From NCBI GenBank assembly GCA_023231265.1, contig JALNVT010000144.1, positions 1-6,725 of the forward strand: DNA of 6,725 nucleotides, written 5' to 3'. Positions 1-6,422 of this stretch are shown here, piece after piece; position 1 is the first letter of the stretch, and each line of letters opens with the position of its first letter. The stretch comes from Sphaerochaetaceae bacterium. Lineage in GTDB: Bacteria > Spirochaetota > Spirochaetia > Sphaerochaetales > Sphaerochaetaceae. Position numbers and translations under genes: made by a program. The notes beneath the pieces were generated by a model, which worked only from the letters and a program-made list of their open reading frames with translations, was not told the DNA's origin and did no database searches.

Positions 1-151
1 GAGCAGCAGAGGTCTCCTTACTTTTATTATATTCTTCCTCTGTTGGAGCAATGAACAGTGATAAAATTGATAATACAATCAACAATATTATTAAATATAT
101 TATCCTCTTTAATGAAGACTTTGCCTTCTTACTGGATTTCTTTTTTGACAT
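1..151 (-). CDS. Unrecognised single-pass membrane or anchored protein, N-terminal fragment
   Basis: This is the first 50 codons of a gene that runs off the left edge, with no stop in frame. The ATG lies at 151-149 on the minus strand. It is preceded by an AGGA Shine-Dalgarno core (complement of 158-161) at a 6-nt spacing, which supports this start. The protein begins MSKKKSSKKAKSSLKR, eight lysines and an arginine in sixteen residues, followed by one hydrophobic segment at about residues 17-35 rich in Ile and Leu. After that comes a polar Glu/Lys/Ser stretch. By the positive-inside rule the lysine-rich start stays in the cytoplasm and the rest should lie outside the inner membrane. There is no cysteine near the end of the hydrophobic segment, so it does not look like a lipoprotein. 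The segment could be a signal anchor or an uncleaved signal peptide. The visible part has no family signature, so I assign no function. It is transcribed divergently from the sugar operon. Confidence 0.7.
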   Translation of the reverse strand, partial: MSKKKSSKKAKSSLKRIIYLIILLIVLSILSLFIAPTEEEYNKSKETSAA

Positions 152-454
152 AATTTTTCCTGTGTTTTTATTTAGTAACTATGATTAAGTAATACCATTT
201 TTTCAATTTTTAGAATAGGTACCAATAATATTATCAGTTCTTTTTAAATTATGAATTGTAGTTATTAATTTGAGCAGTTTGAAAGATGAGTATTGACCTT
301 TTTGCTGGTTGATTGGCTTTATTATTGCCGTTTTCTAGAATATATCGAATATTTGAAAATAGGTGCTTCATCTATTTAGATGTTAAAATATGTATAGTGT
401 TTATACTAAGAACTGCACATTGAATTAAAAAAATTGAGTAAATAATATTTTTAA
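152..454. other. AT-rich intergenic region with no recognisable gene
   Basis: This is the part of the divergent gap upstream of the operon promoter. I see no open reading frame with a ribosome binding site, no tRNA and no mobile-element end. The only local structures are two short inverted repeats: CATCTA/TAGATG at 369-382 with a 2-nt spacer, and GTATA/TATAC at about 392-406. Neither is followed by a T tract, so they are not convincing terminators. About 300 bp is more than two divergent promoters need, so it might hold an unrecognised small RNA or a decayed gene, but nothing I can read supports either. Confidence 0.5.
178..206 (-). promoter_or_regulatory. Candidate promoter of the leftward gene
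   Basis: On the minus strand a TTGAAA (206-201) lies 17 bp upstream of CATAGT (183-178). The -35 is a 5/6 match to the sigma70 consensus and the -10 a 4/6 match. This would start transcription about 20 nt before the ATG at 151. In such AT-rich DNA matches of this quality arise by chance, so the call is tentative. Confidence 0.3.
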
Positions 455-482
455 TTGACAAATAAAATAAACGGTTCATAAT
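455..482 (+). promoter_or_regulatory. Sigma70-type promoter of the sugar operon
   Basis: A perfect -35 box TTGACA (455-460) is followed after 16 bp by CATAAT (477-482), a 5/6 match to the -10 consensus. Transcription would start near 489-490, inside the operator at 487-506, giving a leader of about 95 nt before the repressor ATG. A second, perfect TATAAT at 509-514 lies just beyond the operator. Its only possible -35, TTTATG at 486-491 with 17-bp spacing, is poor, but it could give an alternative start near 521. A repressor on the operator would block either promoter. Confidence 0.65.
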
Positions 483-486
483 AAGT

Positions 487-506
487 TTATGCAACCGGTT
501 GCATAA
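487..506. promoter_or_regulatory. LacI-family operator O1, perfect 20-bp palindrome
   Basis: The sequence TTATGCAACCGGTTGCATAA is a perfect inverted repeat centred on a CpG, with no mismatch over 10 bp per arm. An even-length palindrome with a central CG is the standard form of LacI/GalR/CcpA-type operators, where the hinge helices insert at the central step. It covers the predicted start of transcription, the classical position for repression by blocking RNA polymerase. The obvious ligand is the LacI-family protein encoded 79 bp downstream, which makes the operon autoregulated. The core GCAACCGGTTGC resembles, but differs from, the GCAAACGTTTGC type known for MalR in streptococci. Confidence 0.85.
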
Positions 507-552
507 TTTATAATTTTTCTCATTCTTAAATTATTATTGTAAATCAATTTAT

Positions 553-572
553 ATAGTCAACCGCTTGCATAT
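553..572. promoter_or_regulatory. LacI-family operator O2, imperfect copy
   Basis: The stretch ATAGTCAACCGCTTGCATAT aligns with O1 on the same centre: the core TCAACC|GCTTGC matches O1's GCAACC|GGTTGC at 10 of 12 positions, with seven of ten arm pairs symmetric. Its centre is 66 bp from that of O1, about six helical turns. It ends one base before the AAAGGA ribosome binding site of the repressor gene. A repressor bound here could act as a roadblock to elongation or help loop the DNA with O1. It is probably a weaker site because of the mismatches. Confidence 0.7.
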
Positions 573-584
573 AAAGGATATTTT

Positions 585-1595
585 ATGGCAATAACAATAC
601 ATGATGTAGCAAAAAGGGCAGGAGTTTCTCCTTCTACTGTATCTAGAGTAATTTCAGGCAATTCACAAATTAGTGAGAAGACAACACAAAACATAAATAA
701 AGTTATGAAAGAAATGAATTTTTATCCTAATAGCCAAGCGAGAAATTTAGCTAAAGGTAATAGCAATAATATTGCTCTTGTAATTGATGCTAATGAAAAA
801 GCTTCTTTTGCAAACATGTTTTTTAATAGCAGCGTTTTTGGAATTGAGAAAATAGTACAAGAAAATAATTATAATCTTTTGATTACAAATAATAATGATT
901 CTGGAGCAAAAAAGTCTTCAGTTATGAAGTTGCTTTTTGAAAGTAAAGTAGATGGATTAATTTTGCCACCATCAATATTGACAACCAAACTTATAAAAGA
1001 AATTAACACTCATAAGATACCATTTGTAGTTCTAGGAGAATCATCAGAATTTGGAGATCAGATAAGTTATGTTGATATCAACAATAAAGTTGGTTCAAAA
1101 TTAGCAGTACAACATTTGAAAGATCGCGGATATAAACACATTGCTTATCTAGGAGGATGTGATAAAGAGATTTTTTCAGAAAACAGAATTTTGGGATATC
1201 AAGAAACTGTTGGAAAAGAATCTGCACATGTGTATAAATGTGAGAGCAATAAAGAAGCTGGAATGAAAGAAGCTTTGAAGATGTTGACTAAAAAAGAGTG
1301 TGATTCAGTAATCTGCAATGATAATATCTTAGCTTTTTGTGTCATTAAGGCAGCTAAAAAGATGGGGATCAACATACCTGGTGATTTAGGTCTTGTTACT
1401 TTCGATAATTATCCTTTAGCAGAATATACAGATCCTGAATTGACTGCTATTGTAATCGATACATATGCTCAAGGAGAAGAAGCTGCCAATTTCCTATTCA
1501 ATTCAATGAAAGAACATTCTACATTAAAAAAGACCTTATTGATTCCTTCAATTATCAGTAGGGAATCAACAGATAGGGATAAGAACAATGAATAA
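585..1595 (+). CDS. LacI/GalR-family transcriptional repressor, MalR-like
   Basis: This is a 336-residue DNA-binding regulator, the usual length for the LacI family. The N-terminal helix-turn-helix spans about residues 4-24 (TIHDVAKRAGVSPSTVSRVI), and the hinge helix signature N-x-x-A-R-N-L lies at 49-55. A periplasmic-binding-protein-like effector domain fills about residues 60-328, with the family landmarks R201-I-L-G-Y205, N245-D246 and F273-D274 and a late P-E-L-T segment. From memory the recognition helix and hinge look closest to MalR of streptococci. A maltose or maltodextrin inducer fits the neighbouring glucan hydrolase but is inferred. The ATG at 585 follows AAGGA (574-578) by 6 nt. 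As first gene behind two operators it should repress itself and the operon. Its last 8 nt overlap the next gene. Which sugar releases it cannot be read from the sequence. Confidence 0.93.
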   Translation: MAITIHDVAKRAGVSPSTVSRVISGNSQISEKTTQNINKVMKEMNFYPNSQARNLAKGNSNNIALVIDANEKASFANMFFNSSVFGIEKIVQENNYNLLITNNNDSGAKKSSVMKLLFESKVDGLILPPSILTTKLIKEINTHKIPFVVLGESSEFGDQISYVDINNKVGSKLAVQHLKDRGYKHIAYLGGCDKEIFSENRILGYQETVGKESAHVYKCESNKEAGMKEALKMLTKKECDSVICNDNILAFCVIKAAKKMGINIPGDLGLVTFDNYPLAEYTDPELTAIVIDTYAQGEEAANFLFNSMKEHSTLKKTLLIPSIISRESTDRDKNNE

Positions 1596-3288
1596 AGCAG
1601 CCATATTTCATAGACCTTCTAGAGAGTATGTAATACCAAACTCACCTCAAAAGCTAACTTTTAGATTGTTAACAGCAAGAAATGATTGTTCAGAAATAAT
1701 ATTGGTTCATTGGAAAAGGGGAACGAATAAAAAATTCTACAATAATTTATTGCTTTATAGCTTCAGTGAATTTCGAGATGATTATCGAGTGACAATAGAG
1801 TTTGATGAAACGGCTCATTACATTCAATATTATTTTATATTGAAGCAAGATGATGAAAAAGATTTATATTTTTCTCAGGAAAACTTGTTTGAAAAAGAAA
1901 CAGATGTTAAAGGTTACTTTGAGCATGCTTGGAGCAATAGAGGAGATATTTTCAAAGTACCAGAATGGGCTAAAGGAATTGTCTTTTATCAGATCTTTCC
2001 AGATAGATTTTACAGATTATCTGAAAAAAATAATCCAATGCTTTCTAAGTGGGCTTCAAGACCAACAAGGGAAGATTATACGGGAGGAAATCTCAGAGGA
2101 ATTATCTGTAAATTAAGTTATCTGAAAGAATTGGGTATCCAAGCTATCTATCTGTGTCCAATCTTTAAAGCAAAATTTAATCACCGATATGCAACTGTTG
2201 ATTATTTTGAAATAGATCCTCTTCTAGGAAATAAAGAAGACTTAAAAGAACTTGTTTATAAATCTCATGAGCTTGATATAAAGATCATTTTAGACGGCGT
2301 ATTTAATCATGTTTCAACAGAATTTGATAAGTTTGAAGAATATAAAATAAAAGGTGTTGATAATGGTTGGTTTTATCCCAACTCCAATAAACAGAATACT
2401 TCAAAGATAGATTATGAGTGTGTAGGTGATTATGAACCAATGCCTAAATTAAACACTTACTCAATAGAAGTAAAAGAATTCCTTTATTCTGTCATGAAAT
2501 ATTGGATAGATTTTGCCAATATTGATGGTTGGAGAATTGATGTAGCTGATGAGATAGATATTTTTACTTTGCAATATCTTAGATACAAAATAAAAGATAG
2601 CTATCCATCATGTTTATTATTAGGTGAAACTTGGGGTGATGGCGTTAGAAATGTTGGCTTTGGTGATCAATTAGATTGTGTGATGAACTACCAATTTAGG
2701 TCGGCAATGATTGATCTATTTGCAACTAAAAAAATTGGTTGTGCTGATTTTGTAAACAGAATTGGAAAGACTCTAAGTTGCTACACTCATGAAGTCAATC
2801 AATGCAATTATAATTTGATATCTTCTCATGATGTTGCACGCTTTTTAACAGAATGCAAAGACGATAAAACCATGTTCGCATTGGCAATTTGCTTTCAAAT
2901 GACATTTATTGGTAGTCCCGCAATATATTATGGGGATGAAAATGAGATGACTGGAGAAAATGATCCTGAATGTAGAGCTTGTATGAATTTTGAGAAAGGT
3001 GAAATTTGTCACGATTTATATAAAGAATTAATAGATATGAGATCTAGATTGGTTGAATTGAAAAAAGGTGATTTTAGATTTATCGCTGAGTATGTAAGTG
3101 AAACTTCTTTTGCATTTGAACGCAAATATGAAGATAAAATCAAAGTAATATTTAATATAGGAGGGGAAAAAATTGATATAAGATCAAAGAGCAAATTGCT
3201 CTATTCATATCCAAAAAATCAGAATAATGGGGTCTTGGCACCATATTCTATGGTCATAATAAAAATGGAGGAAAATTATGAAAAATAA
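1588..3288 (+). CDS. GH13 neopullulanase / cyclomaltodextrinase / maltogenic amylase-type hydrolase, cytoplasmic
   Basis: This 566-residue enzyme should hydrolyse alpha-1,4 (possibly also alpha-1,6) links in cyclodextrins, pullulan fragments or maltodextrins. An N-terminal CBM34-like beta domain (about residues 1-120, starting with an A-I-F-H-R-P segment) precedes the TIM barrel, which opens with VFYQIFPDRF at 132-141. The GH13 conserved regions are intact: region I DGVFNH at 236-241; region II GWRIDVADE at 314-322 with nucleophile D318; region III GETWGD at 346-351 with acid/base E347; region IV SSHD at 412-415 with D415. MPKLN at 285-289 is the hallmark of the neopullulanase subfamily (GH13_20). 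A short C-terminal beta domain ends the protein. There is no signal peptide, so it acts on imported sugars. The ATG overlaps the repressor gene by 8 nt, with an AGGG at 1575-1578, suggesting translational coupling. Its last 11 nt overlap the binding-protein gene. The family is firm; the preferred substrate within it is not decidable here. Confidence 0.94.
   Translation: MNKAAIFHRPSREYVIPNSPQKLTFRLLTARNDCSEIILVHWKRGTNKKFYNNLLLYSFSEFRDDYRVTIEFDETAHYIQYYFILKQDDEKDLYFSQENLFEKETDVKGYFEHAWSNRGDIFKVPEWAKGIVFYQIFPDRFYRLSEKNNPMLSKWASRPTREDYTGGNLRGIICKLSYLKELGIQAIYLCPIFKAKFNHRYATVDYFEIDPLLGNKEDLKELVYKSHELDIKIILDGVFNHVSTEFDKFEEYKIKGVDNGWFYPNSNKQNTSKIDYECVGDYEPMPKLNTYSIEVKEFLYSVMKYWIDFANIDGWRIDVADEIDIFTLQYLRYKIKDSYPSCLLLGETWGDGVRNVGFGDQLDCVMNYQFRSAMIDLFATKKIGCADFVNRIGKTLSCYTHEVNQCNYNLISSHDVARFLTECKDDKTMFALAICFQMTFIGSPAIYYGDENEMTGENDPECRACMNFEKGEICHDLYKELIDMRSRLVELKKGDFRFIAEYVSETSFAFERKYEDKIKVIFNIGGEKIDIRSKSKLLYSYPKNQNNGVLAPYSMVIIKMEENYEK
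3267..3272 (+). promoter_or_regulatory. Strong Shine-Dalgarno site of the binding-protein gene
   Basis: GGAGGA lies 5 nt before the ATG at 3278, inside the last codons of the hydrolase gene. It is the longest match to the anti-Shine-Dalgarno sequence in the operon; the other genes have AAGGA, AGGG or AAGGAG. This fits the excess of binding protein over permease that such systems need, and it fixes the start codon. Confidence 0.8.
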
Positions 3289-4534
3289 AAAGTTATTGTC
3301 ATTTTTAATGATAATTATGATTGCAAGTTTATCATTGACTGCACAAGGTTCCAAAGATGTTTCATCTAATACAGATGAAATAGAAATTAACTTTTGGCAT
3401 CATTACAGTGGTGAATCGGCTGAAAATAAAACATTGACCAATGTCTTAATTCCAGAATTTGAGAAAGAGAATCCTAATATTAAAATTAATGCTGTTTCTC
3501 ACGAATGGTCAGAACTTCATGATAAAATATTGATTTCATCGAGTTCTAAAAATTTACCAGATGTTGCAAGATGTGATATAGCTTGGCTTCCAGAATTCCA
3601 AGCAATGGATATTTTGGTTCCTCTCGATACAGAAATGAGTGATTTTAATACTGTATCTTCATCCCTATTAGACAGCGCTATGAGTACAGCATTTATAAAT
3701 AACCACTACTACGGTTTAGCCTTGAACACCAATTCAAAAATTATGTACTACAATACACAAATGCTAAAAGACGCCGGAGTAGTAGTCCCTACTACTATGA
3801 ACGAATGGGAAAAAGCAGTCAAGAAGATTTCTGGAAAAAATAGCAAAGGCCAAAAGATCTGGGGATGGAATGAACCTGGATTGAGTGCTTGGAATATCTG
3901 TCCATTCATTTGGAGTTATGGAGGAGCAATTACTAATGAGGAACAGACTAAAGCTTCTGGTTACATCAATAGCCCTGAGAGCATAAAAGCAGTTGAAACT
4001 TTTGTATCTCTCTATAAAGAAGGAGCTCTAACTGGATTTAATTCTGGAGATATTCCAATGACTGATGGGTTTGGTACAAATCGATATGCCATGATGTTAG
4101 AAGGCCCTTGGAAAATGGCAGAACTAAAAGGCGCATATCCTGATTTAGATTATGGTACAGCTTTAATACCTGCTGGTGATGGTGGTGCTATATCTGTTCT
4201 TGGTGGTGAAGACATTGCTATGTTCAAAGGACCTCACCAAGATGCAGCTTGGAAATTTATGAAATTCATGACTGGTGAATTTGCAGAAGAAGAGATGGCA
4301 AAATGTGGTCAACTTCCTGTTAATAAAAAAGCTTTAGAAACTGATACTGTAAAGAATTCCGATTTTGCACCTTATATCGAAGCTATCAAAACTGCTAAAG
4401 CAAGACCAACTGTTGCTTCATCATCAAAGATTGATAATGAGTTGATGGTTGCAATGCATGAAGTTCTGAGTGGAGAGAAAACAGTAAAAGAAGCTATGGA
4501 TGATCTAGCTATAAAAATTGATGCATTGCTTTAA
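3278..4534 (+). CDS. ABC transporter sugar-binding protein, family 1 (MalE-like)
   Basis: This 418-residue extracytoplasmic solute-binding protein should capture an oligosaccharide and deliver it to the two permeases downstream. Residues 1-22 form a signal peptide: a Lys-rich start (MKNKK), a hydrophobic core at about 6-20, then a likely signal peptidase I site around residues 22-24 (T-A-Q-G). There is no cysteine before residue 99, so it is not a standard lipoprotein. The mature part has the family 1 pattern: an opening beta strand with an FWHH segment (39-42), LPDVARCDIAWLPEF at 93-107, LALNTNSKIMYYN at 147-159, the typical EGPWKM loop at 275-280, and a V-L-G-G-E-D strand at 307-312. Many aromatic residues (W40, W102, Y144-145, W196, W198, W205, W212, W278) suit stacking against sugar rings. 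The ATG has a strong ribosome binding site and overlaps the hydrolase gene by 11 nt. An alpha-glucan oligosaccharide ligand is inferred from the hydrolase next door. Confidence 0.93.
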   Translation: MKNKKLLSFLMIIMIASLSLTAQGSKDVSSNTDEIEINFWHHYSGESAENKTLTNVLIPEFEKENPNIKINAVSHEWSELHDKILISSSSKNLPDVARCDIAWLPEFQAMDILVPLDTEMSDFNTVSSSLLDSAMSTAFINNHYYGLALNTNSKIMYYNTQMLKDAGVVVPTTMNEWEKAVKKISGKNSKGQKIWGWNEPGLSAWNICPFIWSYGGAITNEEQTKASGYINSPESIKAVETFVSLYKEGALTGFNSGDIPMTDGFGTNRYAMMLEGPWKMAELKGAYPDLDYGTALIPAGDGGAISVLGGEDIAMFKGPHQDAAWKFMKFMTGEFAEEEMAKCGQLPVNKKALETDTVKNSDFAPYIEAIKTAKARPTVASSSKIDNELMVAMHEVLSGEKTVKEAMDDLAIKIDALL

Positions 4535-4540
4535 TTAAAT

Positions 4541-4584
4541 ATAAGTCTTTCCTGATTAATTTATTCTTAACAGGAAAGACTTAT
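4541..4584 (+). other. Intercistronic stem-loop between binding protein and permease genes
   Basis: The arms ATAAGTCTTTCCTG (4541-4554) and CAGGAAAGACTTAT (4571-4584) are perfectly complementary over 14 bp around a 16-nt loop. Four more loop pairs (4556-4559 with 4567-4570) can form if one base bulges. It begins 6 nt after the stop of the binding-protein gene and ends 6 nt before the AAGGA of the permease gene. No run of T follows directly, only TTTAAAAAGG, so it is not a typical terminator. A position between binding-protein and permease genes is where mRNA-stabilising or partly terminating hairpins are known in other sugar ABC operons, for example malE-malF of E. coli. It probably sets more binding protein than permease. 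Confidence 0.8.
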
Positions 4585-4600
4585 TTAAAAAGGACTTTTA

Positions 4601-5485
4601 ATGAAACTAAACAATAAATCAAATAGAATCCAAGTTGGAATATTAATGTCACCTGCTCTTTTGATATTTGCTATATTCACAATTATACCGATAATTAGAT
4701 TGTTTTTTATGAGTTTCCATGAATGGAATTTATCTTCAATGTTTGAACAATCATTTATTGGAATCAAAAATTACAAGGTTGTATTTAAAGACAATTTCTT
4801 TTGGACTTCATTTACAAACACTATAGTCTATGCAATAGTCACTGTTCCTCTACAGATGTTATTGGGTTTGATTGTTGCAATACTGATTGATGGTATTAAG
4901 AAAATGTCGGTAACTTTTAGAATATTGAATTATCTTCCTGTAATAACTTCATGGGTAATTGCCTCTCTTGTATTTAAATATATCTTCAATACGGAAGGAC
5001 TGCTGAACTATTTTATCTCCAATATACTCAATATTGGTAATAACAATATTCATTGGTTGGATAATAGATGGAGTGGCCTGTGGGTAATCATGTTCCTTGG
5101 TACATGGAAAGGAATTGGCTGGAATATGGTGGTGTTTTTTGCAGCACTGCAGCAGGTTCCAAAGGAATTATATGAAGCTAGCTCTTTGGATGGTTGCAAG
5201 ACAATAAGAACATTTTTTTCAATCACATTGCCAAGTATAAAACCGACGATATTATTTGCGTGGGTTATGCTGACAATAGGAGCTTTCAATGTCTATACAT
5301 CAGTTAAGTTAATGACAAATGGAGCTCCAGCTCATAAAACAGAAACTTTATTGACGTGGATGTACTACAAAGCTTTTAGTACTGGTGAATTTGGATACAG
5401 TGCTGCCTTATCTTTTGTTATGGCTTTCTCTTTAGCTCTAATAGCAGTATTTCAATTTAAGATAATCAGTAAGAAGGAGAATTAG
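4601..5485 (+). CDS. Sugar ABC transporter permease, MalF/UgpA-type
   Basis: This 294-residue inner-membrane protein is one of the two pore subunits of the importer. About six membrane helices can be seen, near residues 12-38, 70-98, 107-128, 158-181, 213-235 and 262-287. The cytoplasmic EAA loop that docks on the ATPase is at 191-211 (YEASSLDGC, then FFSITLP). It has Ser-Ser where the commonest form has Ala-Ala and Cys199 where Ala is usual, but the key Glu192, Asp197, Gly198 and Pro211 are kept. The segment F-I-G-I-K-N-Y at 52-58 before the second helix is typical of MalF-like permeases lacking the large periplasmic insertion of E. coli MalF. The ATG follows AAGGA at 4590-4594 by 6 nt. It lies 66 nt after the binding-protein gene, the widest gap in the operon, and 2 nt before its partner permease. 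Confidence 0.94.
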   Translation: MKLNNKSNRIQVGILMSPALLIFAIFTIIPIIRLFFMSFHEWNLSSMFEQSFIGIKNYKVVFKDNFFWTSFTNTIVYAIVTVPLQMLLGLIVAILIDGIKKMSVTFRILNYLPVITSWVIASLVFKYIFNTEGLLNYFISNILNIGNNNIHWLDNRWSGLWVIMFLGTWKGIGWNMVVFFAALQQVPKELYEASSLDGCKTIRTFFSITLPSIKPTILFAWVMLTIGAFNVYTSVKLMTNGAPAHKTETLLTWMYYKAFSTGEFGYSAALSFVMAFSLALIAVFQFKIISKKEN

Positions 5486-5487
5486 AA

Positions 5488-6327
5488 ATGATCAGATCTA
5501 AAAAGTCTTTGTTTATAAGGTATTTTTTCCTTATTCTTTTTTCTGTTGTTGCACTTTTTCCAATGATTTACATGATAAGTACTTCTTTGAAACCAAATGG
5601 AGCATTATATGAATTTCCACCAAAGTTTTTCCCAAATCTTGATGAGATAACATTGAATAATTATAGATACATATTGGGAGAATCCAGATTCATAAAAAAC
5701 TTTTTGAATAGCATATATGTTTCCTCTCTTTCTGTATTTATTGCAGCAATAACTTCTACAGCATTGGCCTTTGTATTGGGACAGTTTAAAAATAGATTCA
5801 CAAATATGGTCTTTGCTCTTTTGATAGTTACTATGGTAATCCCTGGTACTACATTAATTGTACCCCAATTTGAGCTTGCAGTATGGATGAATTTAATAAA
5901 CAAACTTACAGCTTTAATCCCTTTTTATACAGTATGGGTAATTCCATTTTCCACTTTTATGATAAAAGGTTTTATGGAGAGCATTCCAAAAGATATTATC
6001 GATTCAGCAGAAATTGATGGGGCATCAATATTTAAAGTTTTTGTTAATATAGCAGTACCATTGGCTAGTCCTGGAATAGCTAGTGTTACAATATTTAATT
6101 TTTTATCATCATGGGAAGAATTTCCATGGGCAAATACTGTTATAAATGATTCAAATATTCGAACATTGCCAATAGCAATAACAGGTTTCTTTGGACAACA
6201 TCAATTCACTCAGTGGGGATATGTTTTTGCCCTTTCAATGTTATCTTTATTACCAATACTTATAATATTTATATCATTTCAAAAATTCTTCATCTCAGGA
6301 CTTGTTGCCGGTGGAGTGAAAGGTTAA
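5488..6327 (+). CDS. Sugar ABC transporter permease, MalG/UgpE-type
   Basis: This 279-residue protein is the second pore subunit and should pair with the permease encoded just upstream. About six membrane helices lie near residues 8-30, 71-97, 107-130, 139-160, 193-212 and 242-265. The EAA loop at 171-191 (IDSAEIDGAS, then VNIAVPL) keeps the Ala174-Glu175, Asp177-Gly178-Ala179 and Pro191 positions that contact the ATPase. The N-terminal S-T-S-L-K-P segment (31-36) and the closing Q-K-F-F-I-S-G-L-V-A-G-G-V-K-G are typical of the MalG side of carbohydrate importers, and the closing motif shows the gene is complete. Its AAGGAG (5474-5479) lies inside the last codons of the upstream gene, and only 2 nt separate the two genes, so the two are probably made in equal amount. 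It is the last gene of the operon, followed by a terminator. Confidence 0.94.
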   Translation: MIRSKKSLFIRYFFLILFSVVALFPMIYMISTSLKPNGALYEFPPKFFPNLDEITLNNYRYILGESRFIKNFLNSIYVSSLSVFIAAITSTALAFVLGQFKNRFTNMVFALLIVTMVIPGTTLIVPQFELAVWMNLINKLTALIPFYTVWVIPFSTFMIKGFMESIPKDIIDSAEIDGASIFKVFVNIAVPLASPGIASVTIFNFLSSWEEFPWANTVINDSNIRTLPIAITGFFGQHQFTQWGYVFALSMLSLLPILIIFISFQKFFISGLVAGGVKG

Positions 6328-6338
6328 TAGCACAAACC

Positions 6339-6369
6339 AGGAAGCACCAATTTGGGTGCTTCTTCTTTT
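6339..6369 (+). terminator. Rho-independent terminator of the sugar operon
   Basis: GAAGCACC (6341-6348) pairs with GGTGCTTC (6355-6362) around a 6-nt loop. The stem can grow by a G-T and an A-T pair to 6339 and 6364. The T-rich tail TTCTTCTTTT follows directly at 6360-6369. It lies 11 nt after the last permease stop, the expected end of the transcript. On the opposite strand the hairpin is not followed by a T tract, so it probably serves the operon and not the converging protease gene. Confidence 0.87.
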
Positions 6370-6422
6370 GATTCGTCAGTAAAAAAGATTCTGCTCAATT
6401 GGAATATGATTGATAAATAATT

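Noticed and set aside
362..369. GGTGCTTC, identical to one arm of the operon terminator (6355-6362)
   Set aside because: An isolated 8-base match with no partner arm nearby and no T tract; a chance match of this length is plausible in a window this size.
1850..2116. An open frame of 88 codons inside the hydrolase gene on the same strand
   Set aside because: It lies wholly within the hydrolase coding sequence in another frame, has no family signature, and is the sort of shadow frame common in AT-rich genes.
4541..4584. The intercistronic hairpin as a full terminator ending the operon
   Set aside because: There is no T run after the stem, the permease genes that follow have no evident promoter of their own, and they are needed for the binding protein to work.
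5050..5289. Antisense open frame of 79 codons opposite the first permease gene; similar ones at 3009-3194, 4585-4767 and 5661-5903
   Set aside because: All lie opposite well-supported genes, show no recognisable protein features or good ribosome binding sites, and are explained by the codon pattern of the sense strand.
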